The notes: a model not told the origin generated them from the letters alone. 64,000 nt of DNA from Akkermansia muciniphila (GCA_945882215.1 CAMCWM010000004.1:1-64000); one strand, 5' to 3'; counted from the first letter of the stretch, positions 50,101-59,135 are shown. Numbers and translations: made by a program.

Positions 50101-50692
50101 TCAGACCCATTTGCGAAGGGTCGGTGGCCTTGGCGAGGCCGAAGTCGGCCACTTTGACCTGCCCCTCCATGTTGATGAGCACGTTGGCCGGTTTGATGTC
50201 CCGATGCACGATGCCGTTCTTGTGCGCGTAGCCGAGCGCATCGCAAACGTGCGCGGTGATGGAGAGCGCGTAGTCCTCCGGCAGCTTGCCCTGGCTTTGG
50301 ATCATCTTCGCCACGTCGGTGCCGTCGATGAACTCCATGACGATGTAGAGCTGGCCGTCGCTCGTTTCGCCAAAGTCGTACACATGCACAATCGAGGCGT
50401 GATTCATCTTCGCCATCGTGCGCGCCTCGTTCTTGAAACGCTCCACGAACTGCATGTCGTTCTCCGCAGCCTCCGGCGGCAGGATTTTGATGGCGACGAT
50501 GCGGTCCAGCGACTTCTGCCGGCCCTTGTACACCGCGCCCATGCCTCCCTGTCCGAGGATGCTGAGGATCTCATACGCAGGGAGCATTTCCTGCAACTGC
50601 TCGGGCGTCGGCGGCTGCCAGCGGAGATGACCGCCTGTCGTGCGCTGATAATTCGTCGGCGTCGGCTGAGGGGTGGAAGGATCGTCGGGCAT
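47195..50692 (-). CDS. Array kinase 5: Ser/Thr kinase, C-type lectin, LamG-like, shared helical unit, LRR
   Basis: ILGQGGMGAVYKGRQ, HRDIKPANVLIN, DFGLAKA; FGGHRYQMVEGNLKWNEAYDKAKAMGGTLAVITTREE; LRRs ending FKAAHPQCKVE. Confidence 0.95.
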   Translation of the reverse strand: MPDDPSTPQPTPTNYQRTTGGHLRWQPPTPEQLQEMLPAYEILSILGQGGMGAVYKGRQKSLDRIVAIKILPPEAAENDMQFVERFKNEARTMAKMNHASIVHVYDFGETSDGQLYIVMEFIDGTDVAKMIQSQGKLPEDYALSITAHVCDALGYAHKNGIVHRDIKPANVLINMEGQVKVADFGLAKATDPSQMGLTKTNMAMGTPDFVSPEALMPGVPLDGRADLYAVGVMLYNMLTGTIPRGAFRMPSATLQTDARFDKIIGKAMEMDRERRYQTALDLRRDLDAILTTPALKTGVQTIPAQQVRAQQSLPQKPLGKSPGAPQQRSADAPIRKEPVAKAAPVPVQKSNAGMIYGIAAAVVVIAVLAFMFAGGGKPPPAVKPVAESTPEAPKSDPKPAPSASTTKSTTPLSKSSDVLTFGGHRYQMVEGNLKWNEAYDKAKAMGGTLAVITTREESDQLTAALNGKVPVGGAWIGGVMKDDSTWSWVTGESFDFKRWANGQPDRSGRNLIMTATGGWDDAPAAMPRSCYIVEWNDGGTAKPAPLAAASAGAVNLLALVDVKKDAVKGKWLTRPEGLQAQIETINGKLQPYQVLGFNQSVPEEYDFEIEFTLQNGNRDVMQVLPSPNGAILWRMRVPNPGVTVCGFGPKLDGKDISEAGRTEAVAKAATFQMGQRHRSLVEVRKGSLRALLDGKEVVKWSGDFKRFAGDERFILPDAKHPGIACFNTITTFHKAELRPLAAGGAAAPQPPSGSGAVGDSALPKTVMPAVAPAPTPPADPRLAQLETGFRARYEADAQKPFLAAVAALNQSYVANGISRARAAAQAKGSLSEITALDAEKAAIEKGSGVPVEDAADTPASLKALRGTYRTAFAKITTERDAKAAPLLDLYLKALDAYIAELTKADKIKQAQEVQALLEKIAQQKPAATSIVTSAPAPPATKTVEFSWRKAAEFIMSDGQSSCRLAKDGQEFVVNAGQVIPDGTYDIIGIYFERFGSPLPQPTDAEFKVFKGLKTLRNMYVRSAPQLTDDAFAFLADNPDLTSLRLANTGVSERLLKHIVGLKNLKTLDISNVRDLTGKGMKEAAYLPVLEELILQGTQFSNASVAVLSACQNLQQLNLRSTAVTDAGLEHLQSLSRLTSLFISGTKVTDKAIAEFKAAHPQCKVE

Positions 50693-50841
50693 GGCCTGAA
50701 TGAAAATTCAGGAAAGGCTAGCGCAGATGCCGAGCCGAAGGCGAGGAAAACTTGGAGGAGTAGGACGGCATCCGTGGTGAGCGGGTTATGTCAACTTGTC
50801 AGGATCAGCCGGTAACGTGCCGCGTTGGGGCACAAACACCC

Positions 50842-53800
50842 TTACTTGATCACATTGCAGCCCGGCAGGGCCTTTCGCAGTTCGACGATACCCGCCTCAG
50901 CGATGGCGGTCGATCGGATGTCCAATTCCTTGAGCCCTTTGAAATCTTTGAGGACCGGGACGGCGCTGTCGTCGATGTTTTTGCACAGCGGCACGCCAAG
51001 CTTGGTCAGGAACTTTAGCGGTTTGAGCGCAACGATCCCCTGGAGTTTGACCGCGGTGCCTTGGGCGTAGAAAGTCTCCAGGGAGGTGATGCGGGCGATT
51101 TCTGCCAGCGCGGCATCATCCAGAGCGGGCAGATTTGCTCTGAGGGCCTTGAGTGACTTCAGACTCGTGAGCGAGCGAAAGTCAGCGGCATTCAACTGCG
51201 CACCCTGGCCAAGACTCAGTTCCTCCAGTTTTGGGAATGTCGCGACAATGGTGGCAAGACCTTCTGCCGAAATGGGGGCCTCTTCAGCCACATGCAGGGT
51301 CTTCAATTCCGTCAAGCCTTGCAGCGCAGTGAAGCCGCTGCCGGTAACGCTGGTCCGACCAAGACCGAGGGTGGTCAGCTTCGTGAGGGGCGCCAAGGCC
51401 GGGAGGGTCGCATCATTCAAAGCGGTAATGCTATCGAGATGGAGTGTTGCGAGGCTGGCGAACTTGCCAATGACCGGGTAGGTGTCCGCGCTGAGCAGAC
51501 ATCCGCTCAGATAGAGCTCTCTCAGGGATGGCATGCTCCCCCATCCGGCCAGCGTGGTGCCGCGCACTTTCATGCAACGGCTCAGGTTGATGTGCGTCAG
51601 CTTCGTGAGTGCTCCAAAGCCAGCGATGCCCTCGTCTGTGACAGGAGTGCCTTCGAGCCTGACAAATTCGAGGTTTTTCCCACCCAACAGCTCTTTCGCC
51701 CCGGCATCGTTGAGGCCGCTGTTGCTGAACCAAACCGTCTTTAGCACGGGAAGAGAAGCCAGCTTGCCCAGGCCGGCTCCGGTAAACTGGGGTGTGTCTT
51801 GAATGTGCAGATCGGTGAGGTTGGCCAGCGGTGCCAAGTGGGCAAGGACAGCATCGGTCACCGGCAGGGCACTGATCACGACACGAGTCAAGCTAGGTGT
51901 GGTGGGGATAAAGGCGAAGGCTGCATCCGTGGCCTGTATCTTGGTAAGATTGAGGGCGGTGAGTTCCTTCAGACCCGAAAACCGCGTGAAGTCGTCGTCC
52001 CGAATGCCCTGGGATTTAGGATTGCCCGTGATGTGCACTTCCAGAACGGCAAACCGTCCTGCCGGAATTTTATCCTCGCTGCTCACGATGAATGACTCGC
52101 CATTCTTGTCCACCCTCAGACTCCCTCCCACGGACACCACCCAGCGGGCGGCGTCGTACCATCGGCTGCCACGACCGCCATCTGAGGAATCCCCATTAGA
52201 AGGCGCTGGTTTGGTGCCGGGACGGCTCGTCCCAGGACGCGTGGGAGTTCCCGTCGTCACCGTGGCCGGTCCGGCATCGGTTCTCGGTTTTTGCGTGGCG
52301 ATGGTTTCACGGAGCGTCTTCACCTTCTGTGCCTCATCGATCTTGTTCCCCTTTGTGAGTTCCGCGATGTAGGCGTCCAATGCACCCAGATAGAGGTCAT
52401 AGAGCGGCGCGGCTTTCTGCGCTCGATCTGCCTCGATCTTGCCCAGCGCTGCACGGTAAGTGGTGCGCAAGGTTTTGAGGCTCACCGGCAAGGAATCGAG
52501 ATCGGCCGGAGGCAGAGGTTCGTTGTTTTCAATCCGCCGCTTCTCCGTGTCCAGCGAGGTGACTTCTTCCAACGCGCCTTTCTGCTGTGCCGCTGCGCGT
52601 GCGCGCCCGATGCCGTTGGCGACGTAGCTTTGGTTGAGGGCGGTGACGGCAGCCAGGTAGGGTTTCTCAGCGTCTGCTTCGTAACGCGCCTTGAATCCTG
52701 CGGCGAGCTGGGCAAGGCGCGGGTCGGCGGGTGGTGCGGGCGCTGAAGCGACTGCGCGCATCACCGGTGCAGGCGGGGGCATGACACTGACAGCCGCGGG
52801 AGCGGCTGGCGTGGCAACCTGGGCCGGCCGCGCCGCAGCAGGCATCGCGAGCGCTGGCTTGGAGCCATCGTCGTCCCACTCGACGAGGGAGAACAGCGGG
52901 ATGCTATTCCCCACAAAGTCCCACCGTTCGCCACGGTAGGACCAGATCAGCCGGGCGTCCGCCCTCTTGGGGATGAAGCGCTTTGCCGCCAGCGCTTCAA
53001 GGTCAAAGGCCTCACCCGTGTCACACTGCCAGGAGTTGCTGGCCGCCGACCACGAGGCGCCGAGGATGATGCCATGCCTGCTGGGGATATCAGAGAGGCC
53101 GATCAGGCCTGGTCCGATGGTTTTAGTCACAAAGTCAGCCTCCTCTTTGCTGGTAATGGTGGCGAGGTGTCCACCCATGGACTCGGCTTTCGCTTTGGCT
53201 GCGGGCCAGGCGAGCGGCTCCAAGAGCACCTGATAGCGATGACCACCGAAGGTGAGCACTTCGCCGGGTGTGGCGCTGGCCTTGGTATTCGAAGGAGAAG
53301 GCGGGGGAATGGGTTTGGGCGGTTCTTCCGTGGTTGCAGTCACCGCTGCGACCGCAGGTTTTTTTCCGCCGCCCGTGAGCATGAACGCCGCCAACGCGAT
53401 GACCACGACTGCCGCAATAATACCGTAAATCATCCCGGTGTTGGATTTTTGAACGGGGGGCGGTGCAGATTTGGCGGCGGGTTCTCTGCGGATGGGGGCA
53501 TCCGCGCTCCGTTGCTGCGGTGTTTTTCCCATCGGCTTCTGCGGCAGTGATTGCTGTGCCGCCACCTGCTGCGCGGGAATGGTCTGCATGCCGGTTTTCG
53601 CCGCTGGTGTGGTGAGGATCACGTCGAGATCACGGCGTAGATCGAGCGCGGTTTGATAGCGCAGCTCCCGGTCCATCTCCATCGCCTTGCCGATGATCTT
53701 GTCGAAACGCGCGTCGGTTTGCAGCGTGGCGCTCGGCATGCGGAAGGCACCGCGCGGGATCGTGCCGGTGAGCATGTTGTAGAGCATCACGCCCACCGCG

Positions 53801-54477
53801 TAGAGATCCGCGCGGCCATCCAGCGGCACGCCGGGCATCAGCGCCTCCGGGGAGACGAAGTCAGGCGTGCCCATGGCCATGTTCGTCTTTGTGAGGCCGA
53901 GTTGTCCCGCGTCCGTGGCCTTCGCCAGGCCGAAGTCGGCTACTTTGACCTGCCCCTCCATGTTGATGAGCACGTTGGCGGGCTTGATGTCGCGATGCAC
54001 GATGCCGTTCTTGTGTGCGTAGCCCAGCGCATCACACACATGCGCGGTGATGGAGAGCGCGTAGTCCTCCGGCAGCTTGCCCTGGCTTTGGATCATCTTC
54101 GCCACGTCCGTGCCGTCGATGAACTCCATGACGATGTAAAGCTGGCCGTCGCTCGTTTCGCCAAAGTCGTACACATGCACAATCGAGGCGTGATTCATCT
54201 TCGCCATTGTGCGCGCCTCGTTCTTGAAGCGCTCGACGAATTGCATGTCGTCTTCCGCAGCCTCCGGTGGCAGGATTTTGATGGCGACGGTGCGGTCCAG
54301 CGACTTTTGCCGGCCTTTGTACACCGCGCCCATGCCACCCTGGCCGAGGATGCTCAGAATCTCATAAGCGGGGAGCATTTCCTGCAACTGCTCGGGCGTC
54401 GGCGGCTGCCAGCGGAGATGACCGCCTGTCGTGCGCTGGTAGTTCGTCGGTGTCGCAGAGGCAGGGTCGTCAGGCAT
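50842..54477 (-). CDS. Array kinase 6: Ser/Thr kinase, C-type lectin, shared helical unit, long LRR tail
   Basis: N-terminal ~350 aa nearly identical to array kinase 5; FGGHRYQVLLEPLAWPAAKAKAESMGGHLATITSKEE; many LRRs ending LRKALPGCNVIK. Confidence 0.95.
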   Translation of the reverse strand: MPDDPASATPTNYQRTTGGHLRWQPPTPEQLQEMLPAYEILSILGQGGMGAVYKGRQKSLDRTVAIKILPPEAAEDDMQFVERFKNEARTMAKMNHASIVHVYDFGETSDGQLYIVMEFIDGTDVAKMIQSQGKLPEDYALSITAHVCDALGYAHKNGIVHRDIKPANVLINMEGQVKVADFGLAKATDAGQLGLTKTNMAMGTPDFVSPEALMPGVPLDGRADLYAVGVMLYNMLTGTIPRGAFRMPSATLQTDARFDKIIGKAMEMDRELRYQTALDLRRDLDVILTTPAAKTGMQTIPAQQVAAQQSLPQKPMGKTPQQRSADAPIRREPAAKSAPPPVQKSNTGMIYGIIAAVVVIALAAFMLTGGGKKPAVAAVTATTEEPPKPIPPPSPSNTKASATPGEVLTFGGHRYQVLLEPLAWPAAKAKAESMGGHLATITSKEEADFVTKTIGPGLIGLSDIPSRHGIILGASWSAASNSWQCDTGEAFDLEALAAKRFIPKRADARLIWSYRGERWDFVGNSIPLFSLVEWDDDGSKPALAMPAAARPAQVATPAAPAAVSVMPPPAPVMRAVASAPAPPADPRLAQLAAGFKARYEADAEKPYLAAVTALNQSYVANGIGRARAAAQQKGALEEVTSLDTEKRRIENNEPLPPADLDSLPVSLKTLRTTYRAALGKIEADRAQKAAPLYDLYLGALDAYIAELTKGNKIDEAQKVKTLRETIATQKPRTDAGPATVTTGTPTRPGTSRPGTKPAPSNGDSSDGGRGSRWYDAARWVVSVGGSLRVDKNGESFIVSSEDKIPAGRFAVLEVHITGNPKSQGIRDDDFTRFSGLKELTALNLTKIQATDAAFAFIPTTPSLTRVVISALPVTDAVLAHLAPLANLTDLHIQDTPQFTGAGLGKLASLPVLKTVWFSNSGLNDAGAKELLGGKNLEFVRLEGTPVTDEGIAGFGALTKLTHINLSRCMKVRGTTLAGWGSMPSLRELYLSGCLLSADTYPVIGKFASLATLHLDSITALNDATLPALAPLTKLTTLGLGRTSVTGSGFTALQGLTELKTLHVAEEAPISAEGLATIVATFPKLEELSLGQGAQLNAADFRSLTSLKSLKALRANLPALDDAALAEIARITSLETFYAQGTAVKLQGIVALKPLKFLTKLGVPLCKNIDDSAVPVLKDFKGLKELDIRSTAIAEAGIVELRKALPGCNVIK

Positions 54478-54592
54478 GGCGCGTGAAGAAAAAATTCAGG
54501 GAATGCTACCGCAAAAGCCACGCCGAAGGCGAGATAATCTTGGACGGCTATGCTCTCGCATATGCCTTTGGCTGCGAGTCGGCTCAGACTTC

Positions 54593-55204
54593 TCAAGCCT
54601 GCCGCACTCGTCGCCGACGCAGGGCAACCACAAGACATCCAGATCCCAGCAGCAAGAACCGGGAAGGCTCGGGAACATTAACCTGAATTTCGAACGCCCC
54701 TCGCGTGGTGTTCGGAAAATAGTTTACTGAAGGACCCACCGAATCATGGGTGTAGGTCTGTCCCGTGCTGCCTACGGTGTTGAAACGCCAGCCGAGATCC
54801 GAGGTGCTGGTTGACGCCAGCAGCCAGTAGGTCTGGCCGCTGACCAAGTTTGCGTCAGGGCCATCGCCCGCGATGGACACCAGTTGATCGGTGGTGCCGT
54901 TGGGCAGGGCATTCCCGGAGCCCGTCCAAAGCGTGGAGCCGAGACTGCCTGCATTGTCCGCGCGCAGTTCGAGGTCGAAGAGCGAATTGGTGCCGTTTTG
55001 CAGGGTCATCGCGATACTCACGAGCGAGAGCTCACCGGTAACCGAGGAAGTGAAAGCGTAACCCTGCGTGAAGCGCGGACTAATGCTTGCTCCCGACGTG
55101 GAATAACTGGCACCGATATTGGTGAAGGCGACAGCTGCTCGGGCGGAATGAGCGGTCAGCGCGAAGAACGCAACGAGGCACAGGCGGTGAAGGGCGCGTT
55201 TCAT
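54593..55204 (-). CDS. PEP-CTERM sorting domain-containing secreted protein (choice-of-anchor type)
   Basis: Signal peptide MKRALHRLCLVAFFALTAHSARA; C-terminal VPEPSRFLLLGSGCLVVALRRRRVRQA. Start revised from 55258. Confidence 0.88.
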   Translation of the reverse strand: MKRALHRLCLVAFFALTAHSARAAVAFTNIGASYSTSGASISPRFTQGYAFTSSVTGELSLVSIAMTLQNGTNSLFDLELRADNAGSLGSTLWTGSGNALPNGTTDQLVSIAGDGPDANLVSGQTYWLLASTSTSDLGWRFNTVGSTGQTYTHDSVGPSVNYFPNTTRGAFEIQVNVPEPSRFLLLGSGCLVVALRRRRVRQA

Positions 55205-55365
55205 GGTGCAGCGTGGAATGACCAACCCTGATTTTTCAGCGAAAATCTGCATTGGCAAGCTTCAAAACAGCCGGGAGGTTTTTCGCGCACAGGGTTCGTG
55301 CTTCCTGCTTTTTCCCGCTTTCGTGTCATACATGCGCCACGCCCGCGTCACTCAGCGGGAAATGA

Positions 55366-55890
55366 ATGGAACGCGCCGTTGCCGACCAACTCGAAGCCTT
55401 GCATCCCGACGCCTTTGGCTGGGCGCTGCATTGCTGTGCGGGCGATCATGCGCGCGCGGAGGACGTGCTGCAAAACGCGTATCTCAAACTCGCCCAAGAA
55501 CGCGCGTCCCACGATGGTCGCTCCAGCTTCAAGACGTGGTGGTTTGGCGTGATCCGCTTCACCGCGCACGAAGAGTTTCGGCGGCAGCGCTACCGCGAGT
55601 CGCTGGTGGGCAAACTGCTAGCCTTGTTCGTCGAAGAACACCATCCAGCACCATCGCGGCAGGTCGAGAAGGACGAACGCAACGCGGAGCTGCGGCGTTG
55701 CCTCGCACAACTGCCCGCGCGGCAGGCGGAGGTGTTGCATCTCGTGTTTTACCAGGACCTCACCATCCAAGAGGCGGCGAGCGTGATGCGCGTGAGCCTC
55801 GGCTCCGCGCGTCAGCATTACGAACGCGGCAAGGCGCGCCTGCGCTCGCTGCTTCAAATCCAATCCGCTCATGAACCCGCCGCCCGATGA
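55366..55890 (+). CDS. ECF-type RNA polymerase sigma-70 family factor
   Basis: GDHARAEDVLQNAYLKLAQE; SSFKTWWFGVIRFTAHEEFRRQRY; LPARQAEVLHLVFYQDLTIQEAASVMRVSLGSARQHYERGKARLR. Confidence 0.92.
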   Translation: MERAVADQLEALHPDAFGWALHCCAGDHARAEDVLQNAYLKLAQERASHDGRSSFKTWWFGVIRFTAHEEFRRQRYRESLVGKLLALFVEEHHPAPSRQVEKDERNAELRRCLAQLPARQAEVLHLVFYQDLTIQEAASVMRVSLGSARQHYERGKARLRSLLQIQSAHEPAAR

Positions 55891-56218
55891 CGATCTTCGC
55901 GCGATCTTCGCGCATCAACGCCGCTGCGATCATGAAGACGCTCCAGCCTGGCGCGATGAACTGCTGCGTGCGCCCATGAAGCAGTCTTCTCATGCGCGGC
56001 GCTGGATTCCCGTGGCGCTGGCAACGGCCTGCATCGTTTTCGCCGCGCTCTTTTTCACTCATTCACCTCCGACGGAGCCGAAATTGAGCGAGGTATTGCC
56101 CCCGCTGTTCGATTCGCCGCCCGCAGAGCTGTTCGCGAGCCTGGAGCCCTCCTTCACGACGTTTGAAGCGCCCTCCGATTTTCTTCTGCCAACCCACCTC
56201 AACATCCACATTCCATGA
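55871..56218 (+). CDS. Small single-TM protein, putative anti-sigma factor
   Basis: 115 aa, cytoplasmic N-terminus then WIPVALATACIVFAALFF; overlaps the sigma gene and abuts the next gene (ATGA). Confidence 0.65.
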   Translation: MNPPPDDDLRAIFAHQRRCDHEDAPAWRDELLRAPMKQSSHARRWIPVALATACIVFAALFFTHSPPTEPKLSEVLPPLFDSPPAELFASLEPSFTTFEAPSDFLLPTHLNIHIP

Positions 56219-57057
56219 AAATCATCGTTTGTTCTCTCCTTCTGCTCTCTGCCGCCGCCTTGCATGCTATCAATGCCGATGACTGGCTGAAAAGCGGCCT
56301 GCTGCATCCCGATCTGATCGCTTCCGTGCGCGATGAGCTCGCGTTGACCGAAGATCAGCAAACCAAACTGAACGGTCAGCTCAGCGAAGCCCGCCAGCAG
56401 GCCGAACCGCTCGAACAAGCGGTCAAAGAGCAGCAAAAGACGCTGAACCATCTGTTGCAGGACGCCACCACGAGCGCTGACACCGCGAGCGCGCAGCTCG
56501 CCAGGCTGCTTGAGGCCGAAGCCGCCGTGAAACAACTGCAACTGCGCGCGTTGATCGGTGTGCGCGATGTTTTGACGCCGGAACAACTGCAAAAAGCCCG
56601 CAAACTCGCCCCGCCGAAGATGGCTGCGCGTGGCGGTTCGGAATCGAAGCTGATGGAGAAGGCCGGAAAGCTCAAGGCAGCGCTGGAAGGGCTGGGGGTG
56701 CCGCCGACTGAGGTGATGAAGGAACGGGGCGGCGAAATAGAGGGGCTGATCAAAAGCGGCGATTTCACTGCTGCGAATGCCGCCTTGGACAAGCTGATCG
56801 AGGATTCCGGCCTCAAGGAGCTGGAAGCCGAGGCGGATGTGATCGATTTCACCCAATTCGAGCCGGGCAGCACGGATGTGGAGACGCTGCGGCAGCGTTA
56901 CGAGGATGTGCAGGCCTCGGCGCAGCAATTGGTCTCTCTTCCTCTCGTGCGTGATTTGATCCAGGCGAAAAAGGCGTTTGAGGAAGCCAAGGAGGCCCAG
57001 GACGCCGAAAAAGTGGGCCGCATCCTCACCTATGTGGAAGGCAGGCTGAAGCCATGA
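56215..57057 (+). CDS. Periplasmic helical protein (Spy/CpxP-like)
   Basis: Signal peptide MKIIVCSLLLLSAAALHA; LRDELALTEDQQTKLNGQL-like reading (VRDELALTEDQQTKLNGQLSEARQQAEPLEQAVKEQQKTLNHLL); DVLTPEQLQKARKL. Confidence 0.65.
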   Translation: MKIIVCSLLLLSAAALHAINADDWLKSGLLHPDLIASVRDELALTEDQQTKLNGQLSEARQQAEPLEQAVKEQQKTLNHLLQDATTSADTASAQLARLLEAEAAVKQLQLRALIGVRDVLTPEQLQKARKLAPPKMAARGGSESKLMEKAGKLKAALEGLGVPPTEVMKERGGEIEGLIKSGDFTAANAALDKLIEDSGLKELEAEADVIDFTQFEPGSTDVETLRQRYEDVQASAQQLVSLPLVRDLIQAKKAFEEAKEAQDAEKVGRILTYVEGRLKP

Positions 57058-57320
57058 AGCGCATGGATGCCTCGCAGCAGGGGCGTTTTATCTCCAGATC
57101 ATTTCGCGTTCTGGCAGTGGTCCGGATGGCGCTGTACGGATGGCGCCGTAAAAAAGATTCGTTTGCCTTTGGCACTTTTCCGGCGATAAAACGCCGCAAG
57201 TCACCTGTTAAGGGTCAGGCTCAGTCGTTCATCAGGTGATTTTGAATCCGTTGGTGTTCATTTTACCGAAAGTTCGGGACTGAAACTGGCACGAGGCAGA
57301 CGACTGCACTCAACAACGAT

Positions 57321-57773
57321 ATGAATACCAAGATGTATGTGGGCAATCTGCCCTTCGCCGCTCAAGAACAAGACATTCGTGAGCTGTTCTCCCAGTATGG
57401 TGGCGTCACCGAAGTCTTCCTCCCGATGGACCGTGAAAGCGGCCGTCCGCGTGGCTTTGCCTTCGTGACCATGGACTCCGCAGAAGCCATGAACGCTGCG
57501 ATCAATGCGCAAAACGGCCAGGAATTCCTGGGCCGCAAGCTGGCCATCAATGAAGCCCGTCCGCGTGAAGAACGCCCGGCAGGTGGTGGCGGCGGTGGCC
57601 GTGGCGGCTACGGTGGTGGCGGCGGCGGTGGCCGTGGCGGCTACGGCGGTGGTGGCGGCGGCGGCGGCGGTGGTCGCGGCGGCTACGGCGGTGGTGGTGG
57701 CGGTGGCAAACGCGGTGGCGGCGGTTTTGACCGTGGCAGCCGTGGTGGCGACGGCGGCGGCGAAGGCTGGTAA
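57321..57773 (+). CDS. Glycine-rich RRM RNA-binding protein
   Basis: [73 protein letters not shown] with RNP1/RNP2; Gly/Arg/Tyr-rich tail. Confidence 0.95.
   Translation: MNTKMYVGNLPFAAQEQDIRELFSQYGGVTEVFLPMDRESGRPRGFAFVTMDSAEAMNAAINAQNGQEFLGRKLAINEARPREERPAGGGGGGRGGYGGGGGGGRGGYGGGGGGGGGGRGGYGGGGGGGKRGGGGFDRGSRGGDGGGEGW
57586..57720 (+). repeat. In-frame repeats encoding [12 protein letters not shown] units in the RRM protein tail
   Basis: Repeated ggtggcggcggtggccgtggcggctac-type units at about 27-42 nt. Confidence 0.85.
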
Positions 57774-57800
57774 GCCCCAGCTCTGCAATTTCTCTTTTCG

Positions 57801-57853
57801 AGCCCGTGATGTGGCGAGAGGCGTTTACGCACTCTCTTGCGTCACGGGCTTTT
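57801..57853 (+). terminator. Putative intrinsic terminator downstream of the RRM gene
   Basis: AGCCCGTGA (57801-57809) pairs with TCACGGGCT (57842-57850), inner GAGAG/CTCTC, followed by TTT. Overlaps the 3' end of the convergent MFS gene. Confidence 0.5.
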
Positions 57854-59135
57854 CCGCGTTCACGAACAGGGCAAAGACCCCGGCGAGCACAAAAGCTCCC
57901 GCACAGAGCCACACGCCTTCATGGAAGTCGTGGTTCACGTCAAAGGCCTTCAGCACGGCGGAGAAAAGCATGGGCATGATGGCCGCGCCGAAGTTTCCCC
58001 ACATGTTCCCCCAGCCGAAGAGCTGCGCCTGACACTTCCCGCTGATGTCCTGCATGAAGGTCCACATCGCCGGCAGGCCGAGATCGGCGAAAAAGGTGAC
58101 TGCTCCGAATGCGATGGCCATGCCCCAGGCCGAGTCCATCTGGAGAGCGAGCAGATACAGCGCCGCCGCGCCGAACTTCGTCAGCGACATCGGCAGCATG
58201 CGTCCGAGCCGCCTGCCGTGGCGCTTCGAAATGTAATCAGTCATCAATCCACCGATCGGCAGCGCCAGAATGCCAATGGTCAGCGCTCCAGTGGTGATGA
58301 GGCCGGTCATGCCATCATCGAGATGCTTCACTTTTTTGAGATAATCCGGCAGCGACAGGATGAGGAAGGCCCACCCAATGTTGGTGAAGAACTGCACGCC
58401 GTTAGCCAGCCACAGGTTTTTGCTGCGGCATGCGGCAAGGAGGGGAAAACGTCTTGGCGGATCCTTGATGGGCTGAAAATCGCCCCGGCCCTCGGCCATG
58501 AGGGCGATCTCCGCGTCATTGCACTGCGGGTGCAGGCGAGGATGATCGCGAAAGACTCTCCAGTAACACGCCGCCACAAGGATGCCGACGAGCCCGTAGA
58601 GCCAGCCCGCCCAGCGCCAGTCACCGGCTTGCAAGATCACAAACGCAGTCAAACCCGGAGCCACCGCGCCGCCGACACGCCCGCCCCAGGAGATCACGCT
58701 GCTGGCGAAGCCGCGAGACTCGATGTGCGCCCAGCGAGTCATCAAACCGCTGCTGGCGGGGTAATAACCCGCTTCCGCCAGCCCGCACAGCAGGCGTGCG
58801 GCGAACAAGGTGCCAAATCCCGTCGCGAAGCTCGTCGCCGCCGTGAAGAACGACCACGCCGCGATGTAGATCGTGATCAGCATGCGCGCCCCAAATCGGT
58901 CGCTTAACCAGCCGGCGGGCACCTGAAACAGCGCGTAGGCCCAGAAGAACGCACCTTTGATGCCGTCGATCTGGCCCTGGTCGAGGTGGATGTTTTTTTG
59001 GAACGAGTCCGAGCTGAGGATGTTCGCCAGACAGATGCGGTCCAGATACATCAGAAAGGCCACCATGGTCGCCGTGGCGAGGATTTGATGGCGGACGGCG
59101 GTGGGGCGGGGGGGAGAACTCATCGGAGAAGACAA
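57825..59135 (-). CDS. MFS transporter (anion:cation symporter/hexuronate-like)
   Basis: ATATMVAFLMYLDRICLANILSSD; GIKGAFFWAYALFQVPAGWLSDRFGARMLITIYIAAWSFFTAATSFATGFGTLFAARLLCGLAEAGYYPASSGLMTRW. Confidence 0.93.
   Translation of the reverse strand: MSSPMSSPPRPTAVRHQILATATMVAFLMYLDRICLANILSSDSFQKNIHLDQGQIDGIKGAFFWAYALFQVPAGWLSDRFGARMLITIYIAAWSFFTAATSFATGFGTLFAARLLCGLAEAGYYPASSGLMTRWAHIESRGFASSVISWGGRVGGAVAPGLTAFVILQAGDWRWAGWLYGLVGILVAACYWRVFRDHPRLHPQCNDAEIALMAEGRGDFQPIKDPPRRFPLLAACRSKNLWLANGVQFFTNIGWAFLILSLPDYLKKVKHLDDGMTGLITTGALTIGILALPIGGLMTDYISKRHGRRLGRMLPMSLTKFGAAALYLLALQMDSAWGMAIAFGAVTFFADLGLPAMWTFMQDISGKCQAQLFGWGNMWGNFGAAIMPMLFSAVLKAFDVNHDFHEGVWLCAGAFVLAGVFALFVNAEKPVTQESA

Noticed and set aside
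57505-58032. Plus-strand ORF of 175 aa rich in Ala/Val
   Set aside because: Alternate frame of the glycine-rich RRM repeats; low-complexity artefact.
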